Below, piece by piece: positions 33,759-42,939 of a DNA stretch of 64,000 bases (its first letter is position 1; each line of letters begins with the position of its first letter). This DNA is from Paenarthrobacter nitroguajacolicus. Its GTDB lineage: Bacteria > Actinomycetota > Actinomycetes > Actinomycetales > Micrococcaceae. The notes under the pieces are model-generated. The model was not told the DNA's origin, searched no databases, and worked only from the letters and a program-made list of their open reading frames with translations. Where the stretch lies: the NCBI RefSeq assembly GCF_007786235.1, contig NZ_VNFK01000002.1:62001-126000 (forward strand), given 5' to 3'. Both the position numbers and the translations under genes were made by a program.

Positions 33759-36281
33759 TCACCGCCCGAGGGCAGCGGCGAGGTAGGGAGCGGTTCGGCT
33801 TGTGGTGGAACGCGCGACGACGGCGGGCGGGCCTGCGACCATGATCTCGCCGCCGGCGTCGCCGCCACCTGGCCCCAAGTCGATGACCCAGTCGGCGCCC
33901 GCGACGACGTCCATTTCGTGCTCCACCACGATCACCGTGTTGCCGGCATCGACGAGCCTGCGGAGTTGGGCCATCAGGAGATGGACATCGGCTGGGTGCA
34001 GACCGGTGGTGGGCTCGTCCAAGAGGTAGAGAGTGTGACCTCGTTGGATGCGTTGGAGTTCAGTGGCCAGCTTGATGCGTTGGGCTTCGCCGCCGGAAAG
34101 CTCGGTGGCGGGCTGACCCAGCCGGAGGTAGCCCAGGCCGACTTCGAGCAGGGTTTGCAGGCTGCGTGACACCGATGGGAGGTCTGACAGGAACTCGGCG
34201 GCGGTGGTGACGGTCATGCCCAGGACTTCGGCGATGTTCCGGTCGCGGTAGGTCACTTCCAGTGTTTCGGGGTTGAATCGCGAGCCGTTGCATTCGGGGC
34301 ACGGGCCGTAGCTCCCGGGCAGGAACAGGAGTTCCACGGCCACGAACCCTTCTCCCTGGCAGGTTTCGCAGCGGCCGCCGGCCACGTTGAAGGAGAAGCG
34401 GCCGGCTCCGAAGCCCCGGGAGCGGGCGCCTTGCGTAGCGGCGAATTCTTTTCTGACGCCGTCGAAGAGCCCCGTGTACGTTGCCAGGTTGGATCGTGGT
34501 GTCCGGCCGATGGGCTTCTGATCAACCGTGACCAGCCGGTCCAGGTGGTGGAGGCCCGATACCAACCCCAGGCCCTTGGGCAGGTCGCGGCTCACGGTGT
34601 CGGCGTTGTCAGGATGCAGCTCCGCTGCGACCACTTCAGCCAGAACATGGCTGACCAGGGTGGACTTACCCGAGCCGGAGACGCCTGTGACTGCAGTGAG
34701 CACACCCAGCGGGAATTCAGCCTCAAGATCGCGGAGATTGTGCCGGGTGATTCCCTGAAGAGTGAGCCACTCCTTCGCCTCCCGGGGATTCCCCGGTTCG
34801 CTGCGGGTCCCGGCAGGGAAGAGGAACGGCCGCGTGACTGAGTCTTGAACGCCTTCCAGCCCTGCCACGGGACCGCTGTAGAGGACCCGCCCACCGCCCT
34901 CACCCGCGTGTGGGCCAACATCGACGATCCAATCGGCCGCCTGCACAAAGTCCATGTTGTGCTCCACCACGAAGACGGAGTTTCCGGAGGTTTTGAGCTG
35001 TTCAAGGACGGCCAGGAGCGGTTCGGCATCGGCCGGATGGAGCCCGGCTGACGGTTCGTCCAGCACGTAGATCACTCCGAAGAGGCCAGAGCGCAGTTGC
35101 GTTGCGATCCGAAGCCGCTGCATTTCGCCGGGGGAGAGGGTGGGCGTCGGCCGCCCCAGGGCGAGGTATCCCAGGCCCAGGTCCAGGAGCACTGTGACCC
35201 GGGCGAGGAGGTCGCGGGTGATGGCCACGGCAACCTCGTTGGCTTCCCCGGACGTTTGTGTACGCGAGGCCGTCCCGGCGGATGTCAGTTCGGCCGTGGG
35301 CCTGATGACGGCGGCCAATTCGGTCATTGGCATCGCGTTCAGTTCGGAAATGGTCTTGCCGGCGAAGGTGACGGCCAGTGCATCCGGCCTTAGTCCGCTG
35401 CCGCCACAGCGAGGGCATTGGCCGGTCTCCATGAAGCGAAGTACGCGGTCGCGCATGGTGGTGCTTTTGGAATCTGCGAGCGTGTGAAGCACGTAGCTTT
35501 TGGCGCTCCAAAAGCGGCCTTTATAAGGCTTGGCCACCCGGTCCCGTTGTGGTGTCACTTCCACCACGGGCTGCTCATCGGTGAAGAGGATCCAGTCGCG
35601 GTCCTTCTTGGGAAGCTTCTTCCATGGCGTATCGACGTCGTAGCCCAAGTGGGTGAGGATGTCGCGCAGGTTCTTGCCTTGCCAGGCTCCGGGCCACGCG
35701 GCAATGGCGCCGTCCCGGATGCTTAGCGAAGGGTCGGGAACCAAGGATCCTTCGGTGACGGTGTGGGCCACACCCAAGCCGTGGCATTCAGGGCAGGCTC
35801 CTGCGGCTGTGTTGGGGGAGAAGGCGTCAGAATCCAGCTGCTTGGCGCCGTCCGGATAGCTTCCGGCTCGCGAGAACAGCATCCTCAGGGAGTTGGACAG
35901 CGTGGTCACCGTGCCGACGCTGGAGCGCGCCGTCGCCGTGCCTCGCCGTTGTTGAAGTGCGACGGCGGGTGGCAGCCCCGTGATCGCGTCGACCTTGGGG
36001 TTGTGTCCCTGTTGTATGAGGCGGCGGGCGTACGGCGCGACGGATTCGAAGTAGCGGCGCTGGGCTTCGGCAAAGATGGTGCCGAAGGCCAGCGATGATT
36101 TTCCAGATCCGGACACTCCCGTGAAGGCGACGATCGAATCCCGGGGCACATCGACGTCTACGTTGTGCAAGTTGTTTTCGCGGGCCCCCCGGACCCTGAC
36201 GAAGCCGTCGTCGGCCTCTGCAAAGGGTGGAGTCGGCCGGATGGGTCCGGGACGCCGGGAAACAATCAGTTTGCTGTCCAT
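33759..36281 (-). CDS. UvrA-like ABC ATPase (UvrA paralog)
   Basis: The 840-residue protein carries two UvrA-type ATPase halves: Walker A GVSGSGKSS near residue 56 and GVSGSGKST in the second half, both followed by zinc-finger-like Cys pairs (CPECHGLG, CPRCGGSG, CETCQGEG, CPECNGSR). Signatures LSPGEMQRLRIA and LSGGEAQRIKLA are intact. Canonical UvrA is about 940-1,000 residues, so roughly the UvrB-interaction insertion is missing. Such short paralogs (UvrA2/DrrC type) are linked to tolerance of DNA-binding compounds. No uvrB or uvrC is near. It converges with the poxB-like gene with a 1-nt gap. Confidence 0.9.
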   Translation of the reverse strand: MDSKLIVSRRPGPIRPTPPFAEADDGFVRVRGARENNLHNVDVDVPRDSIVAFTGVSGSGKSSLAFGTIFAEAQRRYFESVAPYARRLIQQGHNPKVDAITGLPPAVALQQRRGTATARSSVGTVTTLSNSLRMLFSRAGSYPDGAKQLDSDAFSPNTAAGACPECHGLGVAHTVTEGSLVPDPSLSIRDGAIAAWPGAWQGKNLRDILTHLGYDVDTPWKKLPKKDRDWILFTDEQPVVEVTPQRDRVAKPYKGRFWSAKSYVLHTLADSKSTTMRDRVLRFMETGQCPRCGGSGLRPDALAVTFAGKTISELNAMPMTELAAVIRPTAELTSAGTASRTQTSGEANEVAVAITRDLLARVTVLLDLGLGYLALGRPTPTLSPGEMQRLRIATQLRSGLFGVIYVLDEPSAGLHPADAEPLLAVLEQLKTSGNSVFVVEHNMDFVQAADWIVDVGPHAGEGGGRVLYSGPVAGLEGVQDSVTRPFLFPAGTRSEPGNPREAKEWLTLQGITRHNLRDLEAEFPLGVLTAVTGVSGSGKSTLVSHVLAEVVAAELHPDNADTVSRDLPKGLGLVSGLHHLDRLVTVDQKPIGRTPRSNLATYTGLFDGVRKEFAATQGARSRGFGAGRFSFNVAGGRCETCQGEGFVAVELLFLPGSYGPCPECNGSRFNPETLEVTYRDRNIAEVLGMTVTTAAEFLSDLPSVSRSLQTLLEVGLGYLRLGQPATELSGGEAQRIKLATELQRIQRGHTLYLLDEPTTGLHPADVHLLMAQLRRLVDAGNTVIVVEHEMDVVAGADWVIDLGPGGGDAGGEIMVAGPPAVVARSTTSRTAPYLAAALGR

Positions 36282-36396
36282 TCATATGACTCTATCGGCG
36301 TTCACGTACGCCCACGTGCGTTCCCCCCAGGAACGGGAGGTCCGGCGGACGGCTTCACCGCCTCAGCGGTGGTGCAATCCGACGCCCAGGAGGACA

Positions 36397-36792
36397 ATGC
36401 GGATCATGGCTCAGGAAAACGTCAACGAGAACGTGGTCAAACGGCTGATCGCCTGCATCAATGATCGCCATGTCGAGGTCATGGATGAGCTGTTCCACGA
36501 CGACGCCGTGATGCATTGGCCCCAATCCGGGGAGATCGTGCGCGGCGCCGAGAACCGACGGGGAATCTACAACGCCTTCCCCCAGCTGCCCACCATCACG
36601 CCTCGCCGGCTGCTCAGCGGCGGGAACCTTGTAGTGGCCGAGGCATCGTTGGACTACGGCGGGCCGACGTACGAGACGGTGTTCATTTTCGAATTCCGGG
36701 ACGGCCGGATCGCCAAGGAAACGGCTTACTGGAGCGAATCCTTCCAAGCCCCACAGTGGCGTTCGGAATGGGTCGAAATCAGCGGCCCTTAG
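36397..36792 (+). CDS. NTF2-like (SnoaL-type) protein
   Basis: The 131-residue protein (ATG 36397, GGAGG close by; ATG 36406 also possible) fits the cone-shaped NTF2/SnoaL fold: VVKRLIACINDRHVEVMDEL, FHDDAVMHWPQSGEIVRG, then the strands ETVFIFEFRDGRIAKETAYW. Such proteins act as isomerases, hydrolases or ligand binders; nothing here tells which. Its last 4 nt overlap the end of the convergent RidA gene. Confidence 0.85.
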   Translation: MRIMAQENVNENVVKRLIACINDRHVEVMDELFHDDAVMHWPQSGEIVRGAENRRGIYNAFPQLPTITPRRLLSGGNLVVAEASLDYGGPTYETVFIFEFRDGRIAKETAYWSESFQAPQWRSEWVEISGP

Positions 36793-37193
36793 TCGCGCTC
36801 AACGGCGGCTACCGCACTGATCTCCACCAAAGCGCCTTGCACCCCCAGACCTGTGACAAAGGCCGCCGTCACCAGGGGCGGCTCGTCGGAGGCGAGCTTG
36901 GAGGCGATAGCCCCGTATCCCGCGGCGAGGTCGGCGCCGTCGACAAAAAGCACGTTCCACTGAATGACATCTCCGAGGCTTGCTCCCGCGGCTTTCAGGG
37001 CAGTTGCGGCGTTGTCCAGGGCGCGGGCGGATTGAACGGCTGCATCGCCTTCGCCAATCAGGGTCCCGCCGGCGTCCACGGCGTTTTGTCCACCGATATA
37101 GATCATGGTCGCGCCGGGTGGAACGACCGCGACGTGGCTGAAGGCGGGGCTGGAGACCAGCCCCTCTGGACTGATGCGTTGAATGGGTGCCAT
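36789..37193 (-). CDS. RidA/YjgF-family enamine/imine deaminase
   Basis: ATG 37193 starts a 134-residue RidA-fold protein: SHVAVVPPGATMIYIGGQNA near the N-terminus, the QSARALDNAATALKAAGASL helix and C-terminal GVQGALVEISAVAAV. RidA hydrolyses reactive 2-aminoacrylate-type enamines. The key Arg of classical RidA (in the conserved RxxVEI region) is replaced here, as the sequence reads GALVEI, so it may be one of the divergent subfamilies without deaminase activity. Confidence 0.85.
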   Translation of the reverse strand: MAPIQRISPEGLVSSPAFSHVAVVPPGATMIYIGGQNAVDAGGTLIGEGDAAVQSARALDNAATALKAAGASLGDVIQWNVLFVDGADLAAGYGAIASKLASDEPPLVTAAFVTGLGVQGALVEISAVAAVERD

Positions 37194-37239
37194 GGATGTA
37201 TGGTCCCACCGACGGCCGCCTGCCAACAGGGGATCGGCG

Positions 37240-37659
37240 CTACTCGGCGGCAGGTCGTCGTCGTTGCTGTTTGGTTGCCGAACGCTGTTCCTTGGCCACG
37301 CGGTGACGGCGGGCGGACCCGCGCGTGGGTTTGGAGGCGCGGCGGACGGATTCCGGGACAAGGCCTGCCGTGATGAGACGGGCGAGCTTGGCAAGGGCAA
37401 GCTCCCGGTTGCGAAGCTGGGACCGCTCCTCGGAAGCCGTCACTGAGATCACGCCGGCCACCAGGCGACGTCCGAGGCGTTTGAGCAGCAGTTGCCGTTG
37501 CTCGTCCGTCAGGACCGCGGAGTCGGCCAGGTTCCACAACAATTCGGCGCGGCTGTCGGTGGTATTGACGTGTTGTCCGCCCGGCCCTGAGGACCGGGAG
37601 AACCGCCAGCTGAGTTCCGACGCGGGAATAGTCAGCGAGGGCGAGATTTCCAGGTCCAT
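37240..37659 (-). CDS. arfB: ArfB, peptidyl-tRNA hydrolase for ribosome rescue
   Basis: ATG 37659 starts a 139-residue release-factor-like protein with the catalytic GGQ loop in SSGPGGQHVNTTDSR (about residues 23-37) and the basic C-terminal tail (RHRVAKEQRSATKQQRRRP) that enters the empty mRNA channel. This combination defines ArfB/YaeJ, which frees stalled ribosomes. It lacks codon-recognition domains. The gene is single. Confidence 0.93.
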   Translation of the reverse strand: MDLEISPSLTIPASELSWRFSRSSGPGGQHVNTTDSRAELLWNLADSAVLTDEQRQLLLKRLGRRLVAGVISVTASEERSQLRNRELALAKLARLITAGLVPESVRRASKPTRGSARRHRVAKEQRSATKQQRRRPAAE

Positions 37660-37733
37660 GCAACAAGCCTCGCATGTCCCTGACGCCCCTGTGGGCAGGC
37701 TCACGATGACATTCGCGGACACGTTTGGAGTAA

Positions 37734-37752
37734 TTAGGTAAGCCTAAGCTAA
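37734..37752. promoter_or_regulatory. DtxR/IdeR iron box of the siderophore importer
   Basis: TTAGGTAAGCCTAAGCTAA matches the 19-bp DtxR/IdeR consensus TTAGGTTAGGCTAACCTAA at 16 of 19 positions. It is 12 nt before the GTG start of the ATPase gene and overlaps a possible -10 (TAAGCT), so Fe2+-bound DtxR would block transcription. Confidence 0.85.
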
Positions 37753-37763
37753 TCTTTCATTTT

Positions 37764-38588
37764 GTGATTGAACTGAGCGAACTCTCCGGGCTCGAGGCCA
37801 CTGACCTGGTCCTCCGCTACGGGGACAAGGACGTGGTCCATGGCGCTGGAATCCGGCTGGAGCCGGGCCGCATTGTTGCCTTGGTGGGTCCGAACGGCAG
37901 CGGCAAGTCCACGCTGCTTCGCGCGCTCGCGCGGCTGCATGAGGCGTCGTCGGGAACTGTTACTGTGAGCCCGCCTCACGGTACGCCGGCAGATGCCTTG
38001 ATGATGAAGCGCAGCGACTTTGCACGCCACGTGACACTGCTCTCGCAGAGCCGTCCCGTGCCGCATGGCCTCAGTGTCCGCGACGTGGTCGAGTTCGGGC
38101 GCCATCCCTACCGGGGACGGTGGCGCGCTGCCGATCCCGAGGGTCCCGCCGCCGTCGACCGTGCCATGGAACTGACCGGCGTTGCCGAGCTTGCCGCCCG
38201 GGGCGTCCACGAACTCTCCGGCGGGCAACTGCAGCGCGTGTGGCTGGCGAGCTGCCTTGCGCAGGACACGTCGGTGCTGCTGCTCGACGAACCAACCAAC
38301 CATTTGGACCTCCGGTACAAGGTGGAGATCTTCGATCTGGTGCATGACCTCGCGCGCGTCCACGGAGTGGCAATCGGCGTGGTCCTTCACGACCTCGACG
38401 AGGCAGCTGCGCTTGCTGACCATGTGGTTGTCCTGTCCGAAGGCCGTATTGCCGCCGCCGGGCCCGCCCACGAGGCACTCGATGCGGAACTGCTCAGCGA
38501 TGTCTACTCAATCCCCATCGTTACCCATACCGATCCGCTGACCGGACGGCTGCGCACCCGCGCGGTCGGACGGCACAGCAACAGCTAG
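37764..38588 (+). CDS. Iron-siderophore ABC importer, ATPase
   Basis: The 274-residue FecE-type ATPase shows Walker A GPNGSGKST, signature LSGGQLQRVWLA and Walker B VLLLDEPTNHLDL. The start GTG 37764 has no ribosome site and lies only about 12 nt after the DtxR box, so translation may be nearly leaderless. It is the first gene of a three-gene operon with the lipoprotein and permease. Iron uptake follows from the DtxR box. Confidence 0.9.
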   Translation: MIELSELSGLEATDLVLRYGDKDVVHGAGIRLEPGRIVALVGPNGSGKSTLLRALARLHEASSGTVTVSPPHGTPADALMMKRSDFARHVTLLSQSRPVPHGLSVRDVVEFGRHPYRGRWRAADPEGPAAVDRAMELTGVAELAARGVHELSGGQLQRVWLASCLAQDTSVLLLDEPTNHLDLRYKVEIFDLVHDLARVHGVAIGVVLHDLDEAAALADHVVVLSEGRIAAAGPAHEALDAELLSDVYSIPIVTHTDPLTGRLRTRAVGRHSNS

Positions 38589-38630
38589 ACCCCGGAAATA
38601 CATCACCCCCACACTACGAAAGGGACCACT

Positions 38631-39611
38631 GTGTCCATGAAGATCCACAAAGCACTGGCTGCCACCGCTGCCCTGGCAGTCCTCCTCACCGGGTGCGGCA
38701 CCACGGAAGGCCCCGCGAGCTCCGCCTCAAACGGCGCCGGCACGGGTGAAGCCATCACGGTAACGGATGCCCGCGGCACCGAGGTCAAGCTTGACGGCCC
38801 CGCCAAGCGCGTGGTTGGCACGGAGTGGAATGTGGTGGAGAACCTCACCACTCTGGGTGTCATGCCTGTCGGCGTGGCGGACGTCAAGGGCTACAGCGCC
38901 TGGGTCACCGCCGGGAAGCTGGACAGCACCCCCACCGATATCGGAACGCGCAACGAGCCCAGCTTTGACACCATTGCTTCCCTGGATCCGGACCTGATTG
39001 TCGCCACCACCGACCTCGCCGAGCCCGTCATCAAGCAGCTTGAAGAACTGGCCCCCGTGGTAGTCGTAAAGTCCGCTGATGGCAGCCGCCAGATCGCCCA
39101 GGCTGAGGACAACCTCAAGCTCGTGGCAAAGGCCACAGGCACCGAGAAGAAGGCCGACGAAGCCATCGCCGCCTTCGACGCCGCTGTTGCAGAGGGCAAG
39201 GCCGACCTTGAGAAGGCCGGCCTGGATGGTTCCCGCGTGGCGTTCGCTGACGGCTGGGTTGCTGACGGCAAGGTCTCCATCCGGCCCTTTACCAAGGGAT
39301 CCCTGCTCGCTGACATCAACACCGAACTGGGACTCGTCAACCCTTGGACAGTTGAAGGCGACCCGGCTTACGGCCTTGGTTCCACCGACATCGAGGGCCT
39401 GACGGCCGTCAACGCCGACCACTTCGTCTACATCACCAACAGCGCCGATGGCGATTTCACCGAACAGTTGACGGATAACGCCGTCTGGAAGTCGCTTCCG
39501 TTCGTGGCAGCCGGCAAGGTGCACCGCCTCTCCGACGGCATCTGGATGTTCGGCGGGCCTGCCTCGATGACGCAGTACGTTGACGCAATCGTTGCGTCCC
39601 TGACCAAGTAG
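38631..39611 (+). CDS. Iron-siderophore ABC importer, binding lipoprotein
   Basis: GTG 38631 (AAAGGGA upstream) starts a 326-residue protein with a lipoprotein signal ending LLTGCG (Cys near 23). The mature part is a FhuD/FepB-type binding fold: AKRVVGTEWNVVENLTTLGV, then LDPDLIVATTDLAEPVIKQL and the long linking helix. It delivers a ferric siderophore to the permease encoded next. No siderophore biosynthesis genes are in the window. Confidence 0.92.
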   Translation: MSMKIHKALAATAALAVLLTGCGTTEGPASSASNGAGTGEAITVTDARGTEVKLDGPAKRVVGTEWNVVENLTTLGVMPVGVADVKGYSAWVTAGKLDSTPTDIGTRNEPSFDTIASLDPDLIVATTDLAEPVIKQLEELAPVVVVKSADGSRQIAQAEDNLKLVAKATGTEKKADEAIAAFDAAVAEGKADLEKAGLDGSRVAFADGWVADGKVSIRPFTKGSLLADINTELGLVNPWTVEGDPAYGLGSTDIEGLTAVNADHFVYITNSADGDFTEQLTDNAVWKSLPFVAAGKVHRLSDGIWMFGGPASMTQYVDAIVASLTK

Positions 39612-39620
39612 TCCCACGGC

Positions 39621-41762
39621 ATGACCGACACTGTGAAGAGGCCCGCCATGACCGTACCCACGGCCGTGGTGGGTGCTCCCATGCCCGCCGCTCCGGCTGC
39701 TGGACCAGCGGCCGGCCGTCGTTCCGGCCCAGTCCTGGTGGCTGGCTCGGGGGTGGTCCTCCTGGCACTGTTCTCGTTGATCCACCTCACGCAAGGAACG
39801 GCCGACGTCGGCCCCCTCCAGTTGCTGGGGCTGCTCACCGGCAGCGGTTCCGACCAGGAAACCGCAGTGTTGGTCGCCTCGCGCGTTCCCCGACTTTTCG
39901 CTGGCCTGTTGGTCGGCGTCGCCTTGGGGGTGGCCGGCGCAGCAATGCAGTCGGCCACCCGCAACGTCCTTGCTTCTCCCGACACCCTGGCGGTCAATGC
40001 CGGGGCTCACTTTGCGATCGTAGCCATTGCTGCGTTTGGACTGTCCCTTCCATCACTGCTTTCCGGTGGTGTCGCCTTCATCGGTGGCCTCGCTGCGGCC
40101 GTACTCGTGCTTGCTTTGTCAGGCGGAGGCGCCAACGGGAACGGCGGCCCGATTCGTCTGGTCCTGGCGGGTACCGCACTGGCATTGGGCCTGCATTCGG
40201 CCACCAGCGCGCTGCTCCTCCTGTTCAGCCAGGAAACTACCGGCTTGTATGCCTGGGGCCAAGGAAGCCTGGCCCAGTCCCGCACCGATGAGCTGGTTCA
40301 GTTCACGCCCGTAGTTCTCTTGGCCATCGCCGGGCTCTTGATCCTCGCCCGAAGGCTGGACCTGCTGGGATTGGGCGACGACGCGTCCCGGCTGGCAGGC
40401 GCAGATCCGCGCCTTGCCCGGGTTGGCGCCGTCGTACTTGCCGTTGTCCTGTCCGCCGCAGCGGTGACGATCGCCGGTCCGATCGGATTCGTGGGGCTCT
40501 GCGCTCCTGCGATCATGCGCCTCTTGGCGTCGCGACTCCGTGGACTTGGACGTCACCGGGCGTTGCTGCCCATCTCCGGCCTGGCCGGTGCCATCGTAGT
40601 TGTCGGCGCCGATGTCCTGGTTCGTGGACTTTTCGGTGCGCAGGCTGGCGTGGAAGTTCCCACCGGTGCTGTCACCACGGTCTTCGGTGCCGTCTTCCTG
40701 GTGATCCTGGCCATGCGGATGTCTGACGCCGGCTTGAGTGTCGCCGGAGATGCCCTGGCCCGGCTGCGCTCCCGCCGGTTCTTCCTCACTGTATTGATCG
40801 GGCTCCTGGTCCTGCTCACGGGCTTGCTGGTGGCGGGAGCTTTGCTGGGCGATGCCAAACTACTGCTCGGTGATCTCGCCAACTGGCTCACTGGCCAGTC
40901 AGGAAACCGTGTCAGCGCCGTCTTGGGTACACGTATGCCCCGTGTGCTGGCAGCGGTCCTCGCCGGTGCGGCCCTGGCTCTCGCCGGAGCGCTGATCCAA
41001 GCGGTGTCCCGGAACTCGCTGGCCGAACCGGGCATTCTCGGCGTCTCAGGCGGTGGTGGCCTGGCGGCGATCATCGTCATCACCACTGTCCCGACGGCTG
41101 GTTCGTGGGTCGTTACCGGCTCAGCCCTTGGGGGAGCGGCCCTGTCCGCGGTGCTGGTCTTCGGGCTTGCTTTCCGTGGCGGACTTCAACAGAACAAGTT
41201 GGTGTTGATCGGTATAGGTGTTTCGGCGGGGCTGGCGGCGGCTATCACTGTTCTTTTGGTGACCACCGACCCGTTCAACCAAACCAAGGCACTCACCTGG
41301 CTGTCGGGTTCCACCTATGGCCGAAATTTCGCCTCCGTCCTGCCTCCGTTGCTGGCCCTGGTGCTGGCCTTGCCGGTGCTGGCCGGCATGAGGCGGGATC
41401 TGGACCTGATCGCAGTGGACGACGATTCTCCCCGCGTCCTGGGCATCCGGCTCTCCGGATCCAGGCTCCTCCTCCTGGCCGTCGCGGTGCTGCTGACCGC
41501 CGGTGCTGTCTCTTCGGTGGGCGTCATTGCCTTCGTTGGCTTGGTGGCCCCGCATGCAGCCCGCACGCTGGTGGGCGCACGGCACTCCCGTGTCCTTCCG
41601 GTCGCCGCGCTCATTGGCGCCTGCACCGTGGTGCTGGCCGACGTCATCGGCCGCACGGTCATCGCACCGGCCCAGATACCTGCCGGCATCATGACGGCGC
41701 TGGTGGGTGCTCCGTACTTTGTGTACTTACTGTGGCGTTCACGGGTGGACCGTACCGTCTGA
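39621..41762 (+). CDS. Iron-siderophore ABC importer, double-length FecCD permease
   Basis: The 713-residue protein is two FecCD permease units in one chain, like FhuB. Half one runs to about residue 370, half two from about 385. Each ends with the family motif (GPIGFVGLCAPAIMRLLASR and VGVIAFVGLVAPHAARTLVG), and both have the ATPase-coupling regions. About twenty hydrophobic segments are seen. ATG 39621 lacks a clear ribosome site; ATG 39648 is an alternative. The fused form would need one permease chain for two ATPase copies. Confidence 0.92.
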   Translation: MTDTVKRPAMTVPTAVVGAPMPAAPAAGPAAGRRSGPVLVAGSGVVLLALFSLIHLTQGTADVGPLQLLGLLTGSGSDQETAVLVASRVPRLFAGLLVGVALGVAGAAMQSATRNVLASPDTLAVNAGAHFAIVAIAAFGLSLPSLLSGGVAFIGGLAAAVLVLALSGGGANGNGGPIRLVLAGTALALGLHSATSALLLLFSQETTGLYAWGQGSLAQSRTDELVQFTPVVLLAIAGLLILARRLDLLGLGDDASRLAGADPRLARVGAVVLAVVLSAAAVTIAGPIGFVGLCAPAIMRLLASRLRGLGRHRALLPISGLAGAIVVVGADVLVRGLFGAQAGVEVPTGAVTTVFGAVFLVILAMRMSDAGLSVAGDALARLRSRRFFLTVLIGLLVLLTGLLVAGALLGDAKLLLGDLANWLTGQSGNRVSAVLGTRMPRVLAAVLAGAALALAGALIQAVSRNSLAEPGILGVSGGGGLAAIIVITTVPTAGSWVVTGSALGGAALSAVLVFGLAFRGGLQQNKLVLIGIGVSAGLAAAITVLLVTTDPFNQTKALTWLSGSTYGRNFASVLPPLLALVLALPVLAGMRRDLDLIAVDDDSPRVLGIRLSGSRLLLLAVAVLLTAGAVSSVGVIAFVGLVAPHAARTLVGARHSRVLPVAALIGACTVVLADVIGRTVIAPAQIPAGIMTALVGAPYFVYLLWRSRVDRTV

Positions 41763-41810
41763 CTCCACGTCACCTGCCGGGCGTTCACCTCTTGCGTTTA
41801 GGATCAACTC

Positions 41811-42206
41811 ATGGCCGGTTCCCTGGATGTTCTTGGCCCCATCCTGGAAATGATGACGTGGGTGGGGTTCGTCCCGGGCGTGCCTCTCCTGGTGAGCGCC
41901 TGGATCATAGCCAAGCGCCGGTGCCAGTGGGCCACCGCGGACGCCGAACAGTTTGCCGCCGGGGGATTCCTGGGACTCCAGTGGGTGGATCAGGCGAACG
42001 AGGAACAAAAAGTCCTGCTGGACGTCGCTGCCCGGGACGGGAGCGTGGATTCGCGGTCCGTTGTGGTCCACTACGACGTCTGCCATCCCTCCCGATGCTC
42101 GCTCCAGCCACCGCGCCACGACAATACGGTGCTGATCCTTGGCTGGATCCTCACCGGTGTTGGGATTCTGAGCACCCTCGGGGGATTCGTCCTCCTCCTG
42201 CTCTAG
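41811..42206 (+). CDS. Membrane protein of unknown function
   Basis: The 131-residue protein has one hydrophobic segment near the N-terminus (WVGFVPGVPLLVSAWIIA) and one at the C-terminus (LILGWILTGVGILSTLGGFV). A soluble loop of about 75 residues lies between them, with a conserved-looking WVDQANEEQKVLLDVAARDG stretch. No family recognised. Confidence 0.7.
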   Translation: MAGSLDVLGPILEMMTWVGFVPGVPLLVSAWIIAKRRCQWATADAEQFAAGGFLGLQWVDQANEEQKVLLDVAARDGSVDSRSVVVHYDVCHPSRCSLQPPRHDNTVLILGWILTGVGILSTLGGFVLLLL

Positions 42207-42290
42207 CGTGGAGCTCTTGAACGCCCGATCGGTCCGGGGCTAGCATTTCCGCGCACGGCCAATCCGCACGGCTAAACCGAGGAGACTGCT

Positions 42291-42905
42291 ATGGGCGAGA
42301 CAGCCGCAACCCTGATGGTGGACTTGATCATTTCCCTGGACGGCTATGCGTCCGCCGAAGGGTGGCCTGGTTGGTGGGGGCTGGAGGGTCCGGAATACCT
42401 CGCGTGGCTCGAAGAAGAGGGAAAGAAGGACTTCACCACCCTCATGGGCGCCAACACGTACCGGGTCATGGCTGGCCTCTCGGAGCAGGCTGCCGACGAC
42501 GATTCAGGTTTCTCGGAGGAAGAAGGCGCCAGCCTGGGTGGCCTGGCAGCCATGCCCAAGGTCATCTTTTCCTCTACTTTGAAAGAACCCCTTGTGTGGC
42601 CCAACTCGGAGTTGGTGTCCGGGGACGCGGTTGAAGCCGTGCGGGAGATGAAGCGGACACGCACCGGCACCCTCAGCACACTGGGCAGCTTGAGCCTCTG
42701 CCGGTCCTTGGTGGCAGCTGGACTGGTGGACAGGTATCGGCTGGTTGTTTTTCCCGTGATCACCGGCAAGACCGGGCGTGAGCGCATCTACGACGGGTAT
42801 CCGGACGTCGCCTTGGACATGGTGGACAGCCGGACGTTCGACGGCCGGCTCCAGTTGCTTGAGTATGTTCCCCGCGTCATCGATGCCCCCTTGAGGCGGG
42901 ATTGA
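42291..42905 (+). CDS. Dihydrofolate reductase-family (RibD C-terminal-like) protein
   Basis: The 204-residue protein begins at ATG 42291 with GAGGAGA upstream. It has the RibD/DHFR-like pattern: MVDLIISLDGYAS at the start, FTTLMGANTYRVMAGL in the cofactor region, and the C-terminal VDRYRLVVFPVITGKTGRER. It is the second of three such paralogs in the window; the acidic loop EEEGASLGG sets it apart. NADPH-dependent reduction of an unknown substrate is likely. Confidence 0.87.
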   Translation: MGETAATLMVDLIISLDGYASAEGWPGWWGLEGPEYLAWLEEEGKKDFTTLMGANTYRVMAGLSEQAADDDSGFSEEEGASLGGLAAMPKVIFSSTLKEPLVWPNSELVSGDAVEAVREMKRTRTGTLSTLGSLSLCRSLVAAGLVDRYRLVVFPVITGKTGRERIYDGYPDVALDMVDSRTFDGRLQLLEYVPRVIDAPLRRD

Positions 42906-42939
42906 TTCAGCGGGCGGGATTGATCCAGCGGGGGTTCGG

